From: Platycnemis pennipes
Taxonomy: Eukaryota; Arthropoda; Insecta; Odonata; Platycnemididae
Length of the DNA stretch: 64,000 nucleotides
Reading direction: 5' to 3'
Assembly (NCBI GenBank): GCA_933228895.1
Contig: OW121853.1
Location: 74,384,645 to 74,448,644, forward strand
Shown here: positions 33,001 to 48,000 of the stretch, piece by piece
Numbering within the stretch: the stretch's first letter is position 1
How the letters are laid out: each line of letters starts with the position of its first letter
Notes under the pieces: model-generated
The model's database searches: none
What the model was told of the DNA's origin: nothing
The model's input: only the letters and a program-made list of their open reading frames with translations
Position numbers and translations under genes: made by a program

Positions 33001-36000
33001 TTTTCACTTGCATTACATAGCTGAATCGCTTCTTCGCATTGTTACCATAACGATAGGCAAGTTGGATAGGAGTTTTGCACTGAGGGCATTCAAGCATTTT
33101 CACAGTGCTTTCATCCATAGAGAGCCACCGGTCCAACCCCGTGAGCTCAAACACATGACCACAATCTGGTAGCACCACAAACCTGAAAAGACAGTAACAA
33201 CAAGTCAATTGTGAATACGTAACAGAAGGATGATATGACCTGCAAATTAATCCTGGTATACACTAATAATTACCGTACCAATACTTCAGTACAAGTGAAT
33301 TTGGAAAACAACTTCTAAGAATATAGCAGTCTTCTCAGGTTTCTCCATCATCATCTTCAGGATGTTGAATACCTGCCTGAAGACAATGGAGGAGTCAGCC
33401 TTCAAAATGTTACTGAGCTTACCCAGAAGAAAAAATGGAAGGTCTTCACACAAATCATTCTCCATGAAAATGCCAAATGGATCTTCATACCAGATAATTG
33501 ATGCATCGCATAAGGCTCACTTTATCTGGCTTTTGTGCGCACTTTTATACTAGTCTCAAATTCCATTTGACACATCTTCATTCTGAGTAACAAGCATCAT
33601 GTACAGGAAGATATGGTGTCCCACTTAGAGATGTGCAACTTGGTAAATTACCGCGGTAATTTTCGTAAATTACCGTGGTATTTTTCGTAAATTACTAACG
33701 CCCCTTTTCTTTTTCAGAAAATTTCTTCCTCACGAATAAACCATTGGAATGGGTAATATTATAAGTTAAGAAGCTAAAATGGTTTTGTTTACATTGTGTC
33801 CATGATTAATTCCAATTAATTCAGAGTAAAATAACAAATGCACATTGCTCAGATGCATGTCTTTGGAACGAAAATTTCTCATAGTGTGACAAAAAAAGAG
33901 GCAAATTGCATTTTGCTGTCAACTTCGTTATAATTTTTTTAATGAGTTATAATAGATAAACGTTGCGATATGTTTGATATAAGCGTCGGCATTTACATAT
34001 CAATGCTATTTGATTTCGTTTGGAGTCCTCTGATAAGGATTTGCAGCTCAAAACTTAAAATTACCGGAAAATTACGGTAATTTTCGAAAATTACTGTAAT
34101 TTACCACGGTAATTTACCTCAATTGAAAATTACGGTAATGGGGACGTTTACCATATTTTTTTAATTGCCGAATATGATAGAGTTTGTAAAATAAAAAGAC
34201 CCGTTTTTTTCCGTTTTTTGATACGTCAATTTTTTCGCGAGTTATAAGCGGCGAAAAACTGATGTTTTTAACCCTTTCGGAAAAGTGGGTGTGGTGCAAC
34301 CTCTGACGTATATCGACTTCATCCAATCACAACTGAGCCCGCGAAGCTACTTCGCCTTATCGCAAAGAGGGGAACATAGCTGGCTCTCCCAATGGGAACT
34401 ATTTCGACAGCATCTATGCGAGCAGACCTTCCGAGAATCCTCCTCCACTCCCTCCCCTTCCCTTTAAGAGCAGTCAAGGACGGGAGGAAAATGACGTCAA
34501 TGGTATCACAGCAGCTTTTTAGGTGGGCGTCACCTTTTGCTTATTTTAATTTTTGATTTATGAGTGAATGGTTGTGGTTAGAAGATTAATTTTTTCACTA
34601 AAATTCTTTTTTCGTTTCCATCTAACAATTGCGTGCAAAAAATTGCGATTTCAGTTCCGAGTAAACGCCCCATCTGTATCCCTCCCCAGATCCCATCATT
34701 TACCCATCTCTAGCCCTCCCCAGAGTCCCAGTCCCATGGGTAGTTGGACCCCTAGAAGCTCAGCATGAGTCAGTAGTGGGAGTGTATTGTTCACTTGCTT
34801 GCCGTTCAAGGCCATCACTGACTTCCACCTGACCCAACGCTATCTTTCACTTGTATGTACATCATATTCGCTTCATACGTGCCTGTTTTCTGGAGGCTAC
34901 ATTGTTAGTTTTCGAGTTTCCTATGAAAGTCAGAATATATCTCTGTGTCATTTCTAAAATGAATAAGAGCAAAAGGTTGTAGTCTTTTACGGTAAGTGAA
35001 AAACTGGAAGTGATTAAAGACTGAAGAATTAGGAAATTGTACTGTAGGACAAAAGGACAACGTGCTGGAATTGTGAATATTGAATTGGAGAAAGAACATG
35101 ATTACAGTACTCTATAATAATAAGTACAAAAAGTTCTTTAGGGGAATATCTGCCAGTTATCCCATCTTAGAACAATGGCTGTCTGAGTACATAAGGGATA
35201 GATCGGACGCAGTTTTACGCCTAAAGGTATTTCAGAGGTGAAAAGTTTCCATTATTTTTCCGTAGATTACACTTAAAAATTGCGTTACATTATGGCATTC
35301 CACAAGAACTTCCTCGGTATCATTCATACTTAAATGCAACTTGTAAAAGTTATAATTGGCTTGAAAAAGGAACTATGGCTGCATTTACTGCATGTGTCAC
35401 ATCATATGCTACTGCTACCGGTAGCATACTGTGCAACGTAGGTCATTGGTACTGGACGAAAGTTCTCAGGTCTCCAAAACCTTGCATTACAAGAATGAAG
35501 GAAGCCGCCCATTTTTTTTACTTCTACAGTTATAAAAGCGGGGTGCACATCTTACATCGGTGTGCGTGGTATGCAAGTTTATACGGTAATTTTTTCTTTA
35601 ATGTGTCCTATGCAAATATGGATGCATCTTACAGGCAATCAATTACAATACTTCATTCTTTAGGCTCTAGAAGAATCACAAGAGCTACTAATTGTGAGAA
35701 GAAAGTCTTTCAGAGGGAAAATCATAGCCAGGGTCTCACAAAAAGACCAATGTTGATATATGCCTCCCACTTAATTAAATCTGCTCTATCCATACAGTCT
35801 AGGAGTTTTTTTTGTGTCAATCAAAGAAGAGAGAACCATATTCCCAAAACAAGAAACTACACCATGTCATGTTAACTTAACCTTTCATTTCACAAATATT
35901 CACTTGGGCATGAATGGGCATTACAGGTAATCAACTCATTTTTCTGCTCCACTGACAAAAGGTATCGCAAACAAAGTTTTAAACCAAAGCCTTTACCATC

Positions 36001-39000
36001 AAAATCCTGTAGACAACTGTTCAAAATACTAACACTCCCATGAAATATTAAGTATTTGTCACGGTTTTCGTTAGTCTATAGGTATTATATCCTCGTATTT
36101 TCGGCCAGTTACTCAGTAGGGCGGATCGGAAAAATCGATTTTTCGCGGAGAAACTTGGCCCTCTGGAAAAAGTTGTCAAAGTGACTCAAAATGAGGCCAG
36201 AAAAATTTGGGGCCTCTAGGTCAACCCTAGACCCTCGCGCCGTGGCCATTTATGGGGATGGGGGCTGAAAATGGAAAAAGTCATGTTTTCAAATCGGTTC
36301 CCCATGGAATTTGCCGAGTTGCGGCCCTTAAGGGCAAAAATTTCGTCCATTTGTACGTATCTGCAGCCGTTAAGCCACAAATCGTCTATTTTGAGTGCGC
36401 GGCCGCGAGTAATATGCACCGCCCACGCAGCGTCGCGGCACTACGCTCCGAAGGCCGCTCGAGCGACTCCTGCCGGCTCGCTCCTCCTGCCCGGTCGCCG
36501 CGAACGCAGCAAAACTCATCACGGATGCGTCTTCCGTCGTTGATCTCATTAATATTAGATAATTAAACAATTTCCAGGTAATAACAATTACGGAAGAACT
36601 GTATGAAAGAAATATAACACACCGTCATCATTCAGGGAGTTAAGAAACACTCCCCGATTTTTAGCCTACTTTTACTATTAATTTTTAGTATGGAGAAACA
36701 ATGCAAAAGTAATTAAAGTAGTTACCAGAGCTCACCATGAACTGAGACTAGGTTTTGAAGGTTGGTATTTTGGTTCTGCTTTCAAGTATTTTCTGTATTT
36801 CTTATTGTCTGTCGTTGTTGCGGATGCCATTGAAGCTTGGGTTACCCCTTTTATAAATATTTCAAAAGCTTGCGTGTGACAAGGACAATTGCGTTTCACA
36901 GTTGAGCATTACTCAAATAATTATCGACTTTCTTCAGTCGTGAGATGCGATAGAACACGAGTCGGTGTTCTCGTCCCATTTTATCAGCAGCTTGTAGTCT
37001 TCTACATCAAATTTAAAATCTGGTAACTCAAAAGTTCTTGGATTTTCGTCGCACGCGTATTTCTTCATGCCTCTTAAGATTATTTTCCACGCATCTCTTC
37101 ACACTTCCTCTCCATTGTCAGCAATCATTGGGAGGAGTGAATTTTCTGAGTGCCCGAAAAAACTGTTTCTCTGAATAACAGGATCAATGACTCTTTTAAA
37201 TCTACTGGTAGATATTTGATCAATTTAACAATTTCCATAAATTTACAGCACCAGCGTGTATACAATGGTTTTTTTAACTGAAAATCAGACAGGTGCGTAT
37301 ACTTTTTGAATGACACTAGATTTTATAAATTAGCGCATTATTTTTAGTGGTCACTTATAACCTCAGTTGTCGGCTGGCCGTAGTGAGCTAACGAGAATGA
37401 GCCAAATTTTTTGGAGTTCATCTGACCAAATTTTCCAAGCAAAATCCTTTGGCCACAACATTATAAATTTCCCGAAGATACTGCTGGTCACTACTCAGCA
37501 ATCTCAAGTATTCTTCGTGGGACAATTTTGTTTGAACTGGCTCGAATCGTATGACATCAAGAGTGGCAGTCTTGAAGGGTGGAGACAATAGGTCTTGCAA
37601 ATAAATTTGGACCCTTATTTTGCCCGTCTAATGTTTCTGCCAACTGCCGCAGTGTTAAGTCAATCAAGTGAAATTGGCAAATAGACCACTGTAAGGGACG
37701 TCGGAGTTTTGCTTCCAGAAAACGGACGACGCTTCCTTCCTGACATGTATTCACTTTGGTGCCATCGCATCCAATCACTTTTAAATTTGAAAGTTCAATA
37801 TTTTCTTTCGCAAAAAATCAAGAAAATGTAGATGTGATGTTTCTTGAAAATCCTCCTGTGGGGGAAACAAAACCGAAAAATTGGGAGCCAGGCTCCAACT
37901 AACACGACATGTCCCTCCCTAACCTTAGATGGGTAAGTCCTCTTCTATTTTCTGCAGTTTAATTGTTTCATCCTCTCTGCCGTCAAAATACAGACCTTCA
38001 TTTGTATTTTTTGATTTATCTGTCTTTGCTTTTACTGAATCTAGCATCTTCTTTTTCTGTCTTCGTAAGTAATGCCGGTCCACTACCTTTCACGTGTTTT
38101 CCGGAGTTTTGAGCTTTGCGTCTGGTACAGTTGCGCTGATGATCATTGCTGCTGCTCTGAGGGACAAGTCACCAAAACTAGCACATACCTCCCCCACAGT
38201 TGGCAATTGAAGACGCCTTTGCCCCGAAGGAGGTCCAGGTTGATTTTCATTCCTAATCGTATGAGGAACGTTGAGGTCCAAGTCGGTTGGTTCCTCGTCG
38301 GTTGAGTTTTCTCGAGATGTGGCGGAAATAAATTCTTGATGCTCACTTTTTACCTCCTCAAGAATGAAAGATTTTGAGTCGACGATCTCCGATGATCCTC
38401 TTCTGAGGTTTTTCTTTAATCGTCGAGTTCCTGAGGAATCCAATTCACCGGATACCATCTTTCGTTTTGTCCTTTGCTCCCTTAAAAATGCCGCTTCATT
38501 TGGGAGAACTTTATCCTCTTTCTAAATTTACACTCGTTAATTCTCGTCAGAAAATACTAGAAAGCAGAACCAAAACGCCAACCTTCAAAACCTAGTCTCA
38601 GTTCATGCTGTGATAGAGTAAGTTATAAATTTATCTGCTCGACTTCAAAAATAAAAATAAATCGATAATGGCCTTTAGTGTTCAATGAAAATAAAGTTTA
38701 AAGACGAATACTTGCACACAGATAAACCGACTGGTACTACAAAATGATCACTTTCTTATTTTTCCGATAGCATATAATCTGATAAAGGAAATGCGTTCCT
38801 CTATTCTATGAGTGGGTGTGTGGGCGGGGGAGTTCATAGTGCAGGTACCTCAACGTGGTGAGCTCTGGTAACTACTTTAATTACTTTTGCATTGTTTCTC
38901 CATACTAAAAATTAATAGTAAAAGTAGGCTAAAAATCGGGGAGTGTTTCTTAACTCCCTGAATGATGACGGTGTGTTATATTTCTTTCATACAGTTCTTC

Positions 39001-42000
39001 CGTAATTGTTATTACCTGGAAATTGTTTAATTATCTAATATTAATGAGACCAACGACGGAAGACGCATCCGTGATGAGTTTTGCTGCGTTCGCGGCGACC
39101 GGGCAGGAGGAGCGAGCCGGCAGGAGACGCTCGAGCGGCCTTCGGAGCGTAGCGCTGCGACGCTGCGTGGGCGGTGCATATTACTCGCGGCCGCGCACTC
39201 AAAATAGACGATTTGTGGCTTAACGGCTGCAGATACGTACAAATGGACGAAATTTTTGCCCTTAAGGGCCGCAACTCGGCAAATTCCATGGGGAACCGAT
39301 TTGAAAACATGACTTTTTCCATTTTCAGCCCCCATCCCCATAAATGGCCACGGCGCGAGGGTCTAGGGTTGACCTAGAGGCCCCAAATTTTTCTGGCCTC
39401 ATTTTGAGTCACTTTGACAACTTTTTCCAGAGGGCCAAGTTTCTCCGCGAAAAATCGATTTTTCCGATCCGCCCTATTACTCAGGGAAAAAGAAATTCAA
39501 AATAGCCTCAGAATACGTTATCTTTAAATGTTTGACATGCATGCAAAATGAGGATCATTAGAGCAAATAAGGACACGAAGTATATAAGATAATGTCAAGA
39601 ATTTTGACCACGCCATAAGACAAAGAAAATGAATAAGAATAACTAAAAGGCTAAGATTTAACACAGGCTGATGTTTTAAAGAGGTTAAGAAATGGACACT
39701 CACATTCCTTTAAGTGTCACAACAATATTCAAGATACTTCTTAGCAGTATCTAGGCTTTTGCAGTTACAAACCACGCTAATGACCCCATTATACATAGAA
39801 TTGGTATACTCCAACACAGGCCATACTTGTGATGTAAATTCAAAGCTTATCTATAATCTATCTTATCTGAAAATGTGTTAACCTTTGGGAAAACTCCACC
39901 AAATCATAGTAAGGAATTTACAAAGTTTACTTAAACTTACTCTCAGTGAGGCCATGAGAATTAAAAGACTATGCCTAAACAGATAAGGAGTTACTGCCAT
40001 ATATTATGAAGATAAATTTACAAAGGAGTCAGAACTGTATGACAATATTATGAATTTGTGAATAAGTGAAAACAATCACTGAAGTTACCACCAGATAAAG
40101 AATTCACAAAGAAATTAAAAGAACTTCATTGGAATGTAGCTACATGATTAAATTTTTCAACAATCACCAGAAAACTTCCCAAATTATGCCAAAACTACAG
40201 CAGCATCGATTTCTTGAAACATGAGCTAAATGGATTTTATATCACAGAATACCAACACTAACATAGGTCTAAATTATTTTGTGATAATTTATGGCACATC
40301 AAGGAGACATAGTTACCGTGCATTTTCTTCATCCTCTGTTGCAAGGAAAGCCAGGATATCATCCACTTTTTCTGGGTCACACACTTTGCATAGATCTGGA
40401 CACATTTCTCCACAAAATCCTAAACAATCATGATTGCATTTCAACTTCTTCTTGCATGGCTCATTACATGGGGGTCGATCGCATAACTGTGAACATTTTT
40501 TGCTGCATTTATGATGTTCACACCTCCAGTCACAATTTTCCTGTGGAAAAAAAAGGCAGTGGCATTAAAAGCAGAGCAAGAAAATTACAGTGGATTCACC
40601 ATCTACTAATTTACCTAAGCACTATTATATTTAATTTATACATAAACAATAGATACTCTATCAGTAAAAATTTGCAGGTTTTTCACAATCCCCTTCTTGT
40701 GTGGGTGTCTTCCTGTGGTGGGCTTTTTTATAAAGGATGTACGTATAATAATCCTCATGTTTTTCCCATAGTAATAACAATAATATTCACATTAACTACA
40801 CACACTTCTACATAATAATATTAATCATTTATTTGCCCGAAGATCATGTTACATTTGATATGTAAGAGATATAAGACACATCACAGAATTGTAAATAGAC
40901 ACAGTACATTATACGAACACTCAGTATAACACAATATGCACTCAGATATTTAAAAATTTGAGTTCAAAAAACTCTTTTACAGAATAAAACATTTTGGAGC
41001 AAAAAAACTTTAATACATTTTTTTCTGAATACTTCAACCTTAGTTACAGATTTAAGCTCATATGGTAGATGGTTATGAATCATTAAGCCCAGGGACATTG
41101 GTCCATGCATAGCAGTGGTGGTCCTTACAAAATTTTGATGGAGGTCCATGTGCCTTCTGGTATTGTGACCATGAATACTGACATTAGTTACATAATTTGA
41201 AAAGTTGTTCTTGTCAGACACACAAACAGCATACATGTAAACACAAAGAATCGGCAGTAAACCGAGCTTCTTAAACAAAGGAAGACAGGGTGCATCAGCC
41301 GTAGCATTACATATTAGCCTTACCACTCATTTCTGAATCTTAAAGATAATGCTAGCATGGGGGGAGGAACCTCAAAACAGAATGCTAAAAACCATATGTG
41401 AGTGAAGTTCACCATAATAAATGGCTAACAGCACGTCGACACTTACTCATCACCTTATGCTTCTAATAAGAAAGCATATAGAGCTTAGCATTACTTCGGA
41501 GTTTGCAGATGTGTTCATCCCATGAAATGGTGTGGGTCAGCGATATTCTGAGGAATTGTGTGTTGGAGATTTGCGGGATACAGGTACCATCTATGTTCAC
41601 GGTAATTGGGGCAGGGGCTTTATTTTTGGTGGCAAAGTACATGAGACCAGACTTGTTGGTGTTCAGTTTTAGAAGATTGTGGAGGCACCAATCGGACAGT
41701 ATATTTGTGACACTTTGAGCCCTTTGAGATAAAATATTACCTGAAGGGGCAGACACAATAATGTAGGTGTCATCTGCACATAATACAGGCTCAACACCAG
41801 GCACAGATTTCATGATTCCAGGTAAGTCATTGATATAAATTAAAAACAAAATAGGGCCTAAAATGGAGGTACACCAATGGTGACTGCTTTTCCCAGGGGA
41901 GACAAATTCTGAACATTTTTTGGACAGTATAACATGTTGGCGATGTTCGTTCAAGTAGGATTTAATCCACAAGTAAAGAATGCTTCTTATCCCATATATT

Positions 42001-45000
42001 CTCAGTTTAATTGATAGTATATGGTGGTTAACAAGGTCAAATGCTTTTGAGAAATCAAAAAATAAGCCTAATGTTTCTGTTCTATTGTCTAGGTTTGATA
42101 GAATTTGGTTCACCATGTAATAAGTGGCCGAGGATGTGGATCTTGATTTTATGAACCCATTTTGGGAGGTAGAAGCAGGTTGTTTGCTTCGAGATATGAG
42201 GTCAACCGGATATAGAACTTTTTCAATTAACTTCCCAATTTGTTTCAATAGAGAGATAGGCCGGTAGGAATTCACGTCATGCTTGGAACCTTTGCCTTTG
42301 TAGATAGGTATGACTTTGGCAATTTTAAGTGCAGCAGGGAAAACCCCAAGTCTTAGTGACTCATTAATGAGAAATAACACAATCTTTAATAGTAAGGATT
42401 TATTTCTTTATAACTGTTCAGGGAATACCATCTAGACCTGAACTGTTTTTTTTTTAAATTCGTAAATTTAGTTGTGAATTCTTTCACACACCACGAATTC
42501 TTTGATGTTTAATATGGATACGTGTATATTATTTGTCGACTTATTTTTATTTAATTCGTTGAATTTTTTTTTTTTTTTTTTAAGGATTATCACAGAAATA
42601 CTTTGTAAATTTCCATTATACATTCATTAAACCGACTCATGTTTCAGCAAGACTTTGCCATTATTAAGGTAATCCTTGATAATGGCAATGTCTGGCTGAA
42701 ACCTAGGTCGGTGTAATGAATGTATTGTGGACATTTACAAAGTATTTCTGTGATAATGCTAAGTGTCACACATTTCCTCAAATTATTGCCTGATATATTA
42801 AAATCTGCTTTCTGTTTTTTCTTTTAACCTCTGAATTTAATGGCACATGTCATGACAATCATATGCTTTATGCAAATATTTTGACGAGGGGTTAGACGAC
42901 AGAAGGAACAGTTTTGTTTCAATCTTGCCTCAATAAAGACTTTTAATATATACTCATGTTCGGTTTGAATTAGGTCGATAGAGAGCTGGATTCCCATTGC
43001 GAGGGCACGGGACCAAATCTCGGCTGCAGCAGTGATTTTTTGGTACAATCTTGGCTACTACTTGAGTGATATGTTGTTCAAGATGCGAGTTCAGTAAATA
43101 AAGGTATCTCATGCATATCATGTATTCTTTTCACAGGACACCTGATATTTTTGAGTTCGTTATTCACGCGGAGGAGAAATAGGTCCAGGACATCCCGCAC
43201 TACAATTGACTCTTTTTTTTGCTAAAGTTTGAACTTAATGAACAATGTATGGAGATGCTGGACGAGTTAGATATTTTACAGTGAATAATTTTGTAGTGTA
43301 GGTTGGTTACATTTTCAGTTAGTTTTTTGCAGTGTTGTTGCATTAATTTTTGTCCATTAAGTTTATAAGATTTAACTAGTTTGTGTATTTTAAAATTATG
43401 ACAAATATTTCACGGAGCATTATAAAATTCTCAATGAAGAGTTTTCCTTTGCATCGAACACCTGAAGGGTAGGATTTGCCAAGCAGCTGCATTGCTGCCC
43501 TGAGGGAGGCTTAAGCGATGGATATGCATGAACTTATTGTGCAGGAAGGCACGATTAGGTTATGGAGATGGTAAGAAATTCGTTATGAAAGAGGGAATAA
43601 TTGGCTAAGGGACCAAATAATAGTTTACTGTTGTGGGGATTTCGTATCATCCATACACGTTAAATGTGGGATATTTAATATCTGCAAGCATAGTTCCAAG
43701 ATACCAAGAACTCACATTACAGGCGGGATTTCATTACATGCATGATTGTTATAAATGAGTTTTACTGTATTTCAGATCAATAATATTTCTGACTGAAACT
43801 CATCAAACATAAAACGACCGCAGAAGCAATATGAAATCTGTGAAATCTGTGACCGGGGCATGCAAATAGAGAGTGGCAATTCAGGGCACGGTCCAAATCT
43901 CGGCTGGCCACTGTCTGCATGAGTGAACAGAAGCGGAAGGGAGTGTGAGGACTTGTTGAGGGACAGAGAGATGGATAATCTGGATGGATGGTTAATCAAA
44001 AGTCGGATAATTGGTGCTCTACTGTACATACATGGGATTTTCATGGTTGAAGCTCGGGGCCCTTTTCCCTCACTGAGACTGACTTTTGAAAATTCAAGTC
44101 TCAAGTTTCCAAATCAACCACCACATAAGCATATTAAAGTGCCAGACTGTCTTTTTCAGAGAGGGTACCAGCATCAGAATCTTAAGTAACAAATTTAAGT
44201 GCTCAGCTCACAATAAACGCAGAACGCAATAATTAATAATGAATATGTACTCTACAATTTATGACAAGTAACTTACCTGACAGGGGGAACAAGGCTTGCC
44301 ACATTTGCTCTTACATTTGGAGTGTTGACAGCGAACAAAACAGGTTTTCTTGCATGGGGGGCAAGATGATGAGCATGACACTGTGCACCTGTTGAGCAAA
44401 AAAAATTTCTTGTATGAAATATAGAGGAATAACAGACCAGCATCTTTCACTATTGCTAAGTCTTGGTTCTAGAATCTGATCTGCTCTAAAAATACACGGC
44501 GTGTACATAACTATTAATTGAAATCAATTGAATTTTCCACAAAAATAATGTAAATTAAATTAATGCACTTCCACCCAAAAAAACATTAACAAAAATATTT
44601 ACACACGGAATAACGAAGGATCTTACATAGAGAGAACTATGACAAATTCAAACTAAAGGTGGATGAATAAAATTAAAAAAAAACTACAGTTTAATGTTAT
44701 TGAAAGCTCATGTCAACACATGGTTCATGACTCAAGAGGGATTGAGGAGAGGAATTGTGATTTGTAGTGATAGTTCCCTTTCCTGAAAATATTATGAAAT
44801 AACAAGTTTCCTAAAGTATTCTTTCTTTAATGCATACCCTCTAGTAGGCGTATTACTGGAGTTGATTGAACATTTCCACAGAAAGGTCTCCTGGATAATG
44901 AATGTAATTACAGACCTTTCGCTTCCAGGCCTATGCAATAGACTAAAGGATTTATGAATAATGCATGCATAATGATTTCCTTGAAGCCATTTCTGCCATA

Positions 45001-48000
45001 AAAAGTAGCACCTTTGATAAATTGTAATGGCACACGAAACTTCTCATAAATCCTTCTAAAACTGCCTTTGAGATCGGGAATCCTGGAAAGTGTGGCCATT
45101 GGTGAATTATCCTGACACACTAAATGCAAATTCCTAGTCTCGAAAACCTTTTTCCTTTACTAATGGCTAATCCATTCAATTACAGTTAAGAGCAGTTATA
45201 CTACCTAGTATCCTGCAATACCATGAGGGATTTGATCTTGATATCAATTACTTCTCTGTGAGAAAAGCCAAGTTTCAACTATCCATTTGGTAAGCAACTG
45301 TATGAGAACTGCAGAGAAATTCCAAAACTGCAGAGAAATTCCAATTCTTTGGATATGCTTGTATGCTGATAAGAAAAATATTACTCACTCTTAAAATATG
45401 CCCAAGCTATCAAAAAGCAAAATTAACCACTAAAGATGCAGAGTAGTCATAGAAAAGAATTTTGGTGAATACTTTTCTCAGCATGGAAATAAGAGTCAAA
45501 ATAGTAATTATGCTTCAGATATAAGTGAATTTACTTATTGCTTACACCCTTATAAATTATCTAATCATTAAAAATTAAAGTTTAATTACAACATTCCCTC
45601 AAATTCACTTTAAAATATCTTTTATGAATTAAGAATCTAATAATTTTTAAAGCTGTCCATTTATGCCAAGACAGCCCTTGCTTTGAAGGCAATGTTCCAA
45701 GGTAACAAACATTGGAGTGAACTGAGTATTTCCAGCAAACCACAGTTAGCAACATTGCTGAATTCCAAACTGAATGCTGAGCCGTTTCAATCTCACTAGC
45801 GCATTTTATCTGTTATAACTACAAAAAACACCAATATCTTGAAAAATAAGATCAATTGTTACATATAGGTGAATTGGTACACTCAGATAGATTGGTTTAT
45901 TCCTGTTATTACCACTTTAATTCTCAGGTAAGTTTGCATCAAATATCAGTTATTTGACGAAATGATACTAATATTTGCAATATGAAAACATCGCTCTTTC
46001 CTAGGTGATACCATCCTCTCCATTCAGAACACACACTTTTAACTGCAATTTATTGAAAAAGTAGTAATGCATGAGGGTCTGTTGACTAATATGAATATAG
46101 TACATGTTTTTATACAAGTACTAAATTACGAAAGAAATGACATCTTTCATCTTACAATTAAACTCCCTTAAAGGAGAAAGAATCATAAGTAAAACACCAC
46201 ATTATATTTTAAGGTTGCCAACTCTGTTACAAATGTATCTTTTTTTTTATTAATATTCTTTTTATTCACATGTGCAACTCGATGAATCCCGCCTGTAATA
46301 TTTTTGATTTGTATAAGGTAACATGTTTTTGTACTTTATCTTTTTTTAGATTTTACAATGTGATAACTCTACATTTTTACTTTGTACTTACTTGAACTAA
46401 TAATGTAATAAGACATACATGTATCTTTTATGCCCTGGGCGGGGGGTGGAGAGGACGGTAACGTCCTATCCCACCCAGGTAAAATAAAACTCAAGTATCA
46501 AGTATCTGCATGTCATTATTAAGGTAGTAATTAGGCTTCAGCTGAATCGCTATTCTGTATGCCACAAAAAAATAGTACACAACCTGGCTGGAGCATATCT
46601 CACCAGAGCATATGTAAGTCACTCAAAACGTACATGTAATTGAGGGAATGTAAACTCGCAGAGCAGTGAATGTCTAGTAAGGAACTTCAGTAAAGCATGC
46701 TGAGGTTAACTGAGATTTCACTTTGATAAGGGTTGGAACATCTTACTCATGCCCACAGATGAGATTCTTTCCACACTTTTCTTGGCAAGGAATGTGTATC
46801 CTTCCCTGCATACACTGCCCACACGTCCCCTTGCATCTGTGACTGCATTGCAGGATTTTCCCACAAGTCTCTCGGCATCTACCCATCAATACCGCAGCAG
46901 TGGGAACTGATAGAAAACAAACACTATTACCATTGAGACAACCTTCTTACTGGAAAGAGCTGAAAAGGAAATAGGAACACACTGCATAGCAACGACACAA
47001 ATCAACATTAAGGTCAAGGGAAAGAAGCAGGTCACGAGGCATCTGGCATTTAAAAGGAGGGAGAGACACTTCCTGGTTGATTTTTTTTTAATTTTTAAGG
47101 AGTGTTGAATGAACACAGCTTTTCTATAATAACTATGCATTTCATCCGAACACTTTTTTTCAGATTATGCTGTACCACCCTAAAACATGACCAAGGTAAA
47201 TAGAAAATCTTGATTGGCAGCAATCACTCAGTATACTTCTCTTTTTACCTCTTCTGCTAATTTTACAGCCAGTTTGACGGAAAAACGTGCCCTCATCAAA
47301 CAATTTCAATAAAATAATTATAGCTCCACCGATTCTCCACTAACATCAGTTGATAAGATTGGGAGAATCCATTCAAATGTACTCAAAGCTAAGAGGCCGT
47401 GGTAACTGACAGCCTTACTTCAGAGCAGTGCTCGTGACAATGTCGGGAAACTTTCTTTTGCATTTTGCTTGTGATAACTTACACGCTGAGGAAGTGATTA
47501 GAATTAGTGTCTTATTTCGATTACAAAGATATCCAAATGATTTTTAATTCAAGTTCATGAGTGCAACTCACAGAAATAAAGCACTAACCTACTGCCCGCA
47601 CCAAAATCTTGTAGACTCGAGTTTAAACCTAAATACCTCCGAAACCATACATCGGATTTTCAAATTATTAACATATTAATTTAGAAAATTTTGTTGTTGA
47701 CTGAATACATGGTCAGAATAATTTTTAAAAACAAATTTTGAACCTGTTACATATGTGAGAGTAAAAAAAGGGCCCTTTTTTAAGCACTACGGAGCCATGC
47801 GTCACTTTGACGTCTAATAACTGCCAAGCAAAGCATTTGGCTAAAACAAAATTTTAATAACAGATGCATTATATCTTTATTATTACGTCTGCGAAGTTAC
47901 AAGGTTTTAACTTTAGTACTTACTGGTATGCTATTCCATTTATAACTGCACTTTTTCTTGGCAACTATGCATCATGGTGCCACGGGACTAAAATTGCCAT

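Larger units (their letters stand above)
33183..36116. other. ZNFX1 intron between exons 8 and 9
   Basis: Contains the taccgcggtaatttt repeat region, the pogo-like scrap and AT-rich DNA. A 166-codon plus-strand open frame at 35375-35875 shows no recognisable domain. Confidence 0.4.

Noticed and set aside
33627..34716. A complete hAT element with TAGAGATG ends
   Set aside because: Possible ends are present at both sides, but the flanking 8-mers do not match, so only the palindromic repeat region is reported.
35375..35875. 166-codon plus-strand frame as a gene
   Set aside because: No domain, lies downstream of a dead pogo-like fragment, and shows no conserved motif or splice structure.
36252..36566. 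Open frames of 90-104 codons present in both transposon copies (also 39027-39341)
   Set aside because: They lie inside the GC-rich terminal inverted repeats and are conserved only because the arms are repeated. Frames are open on several strands at once.
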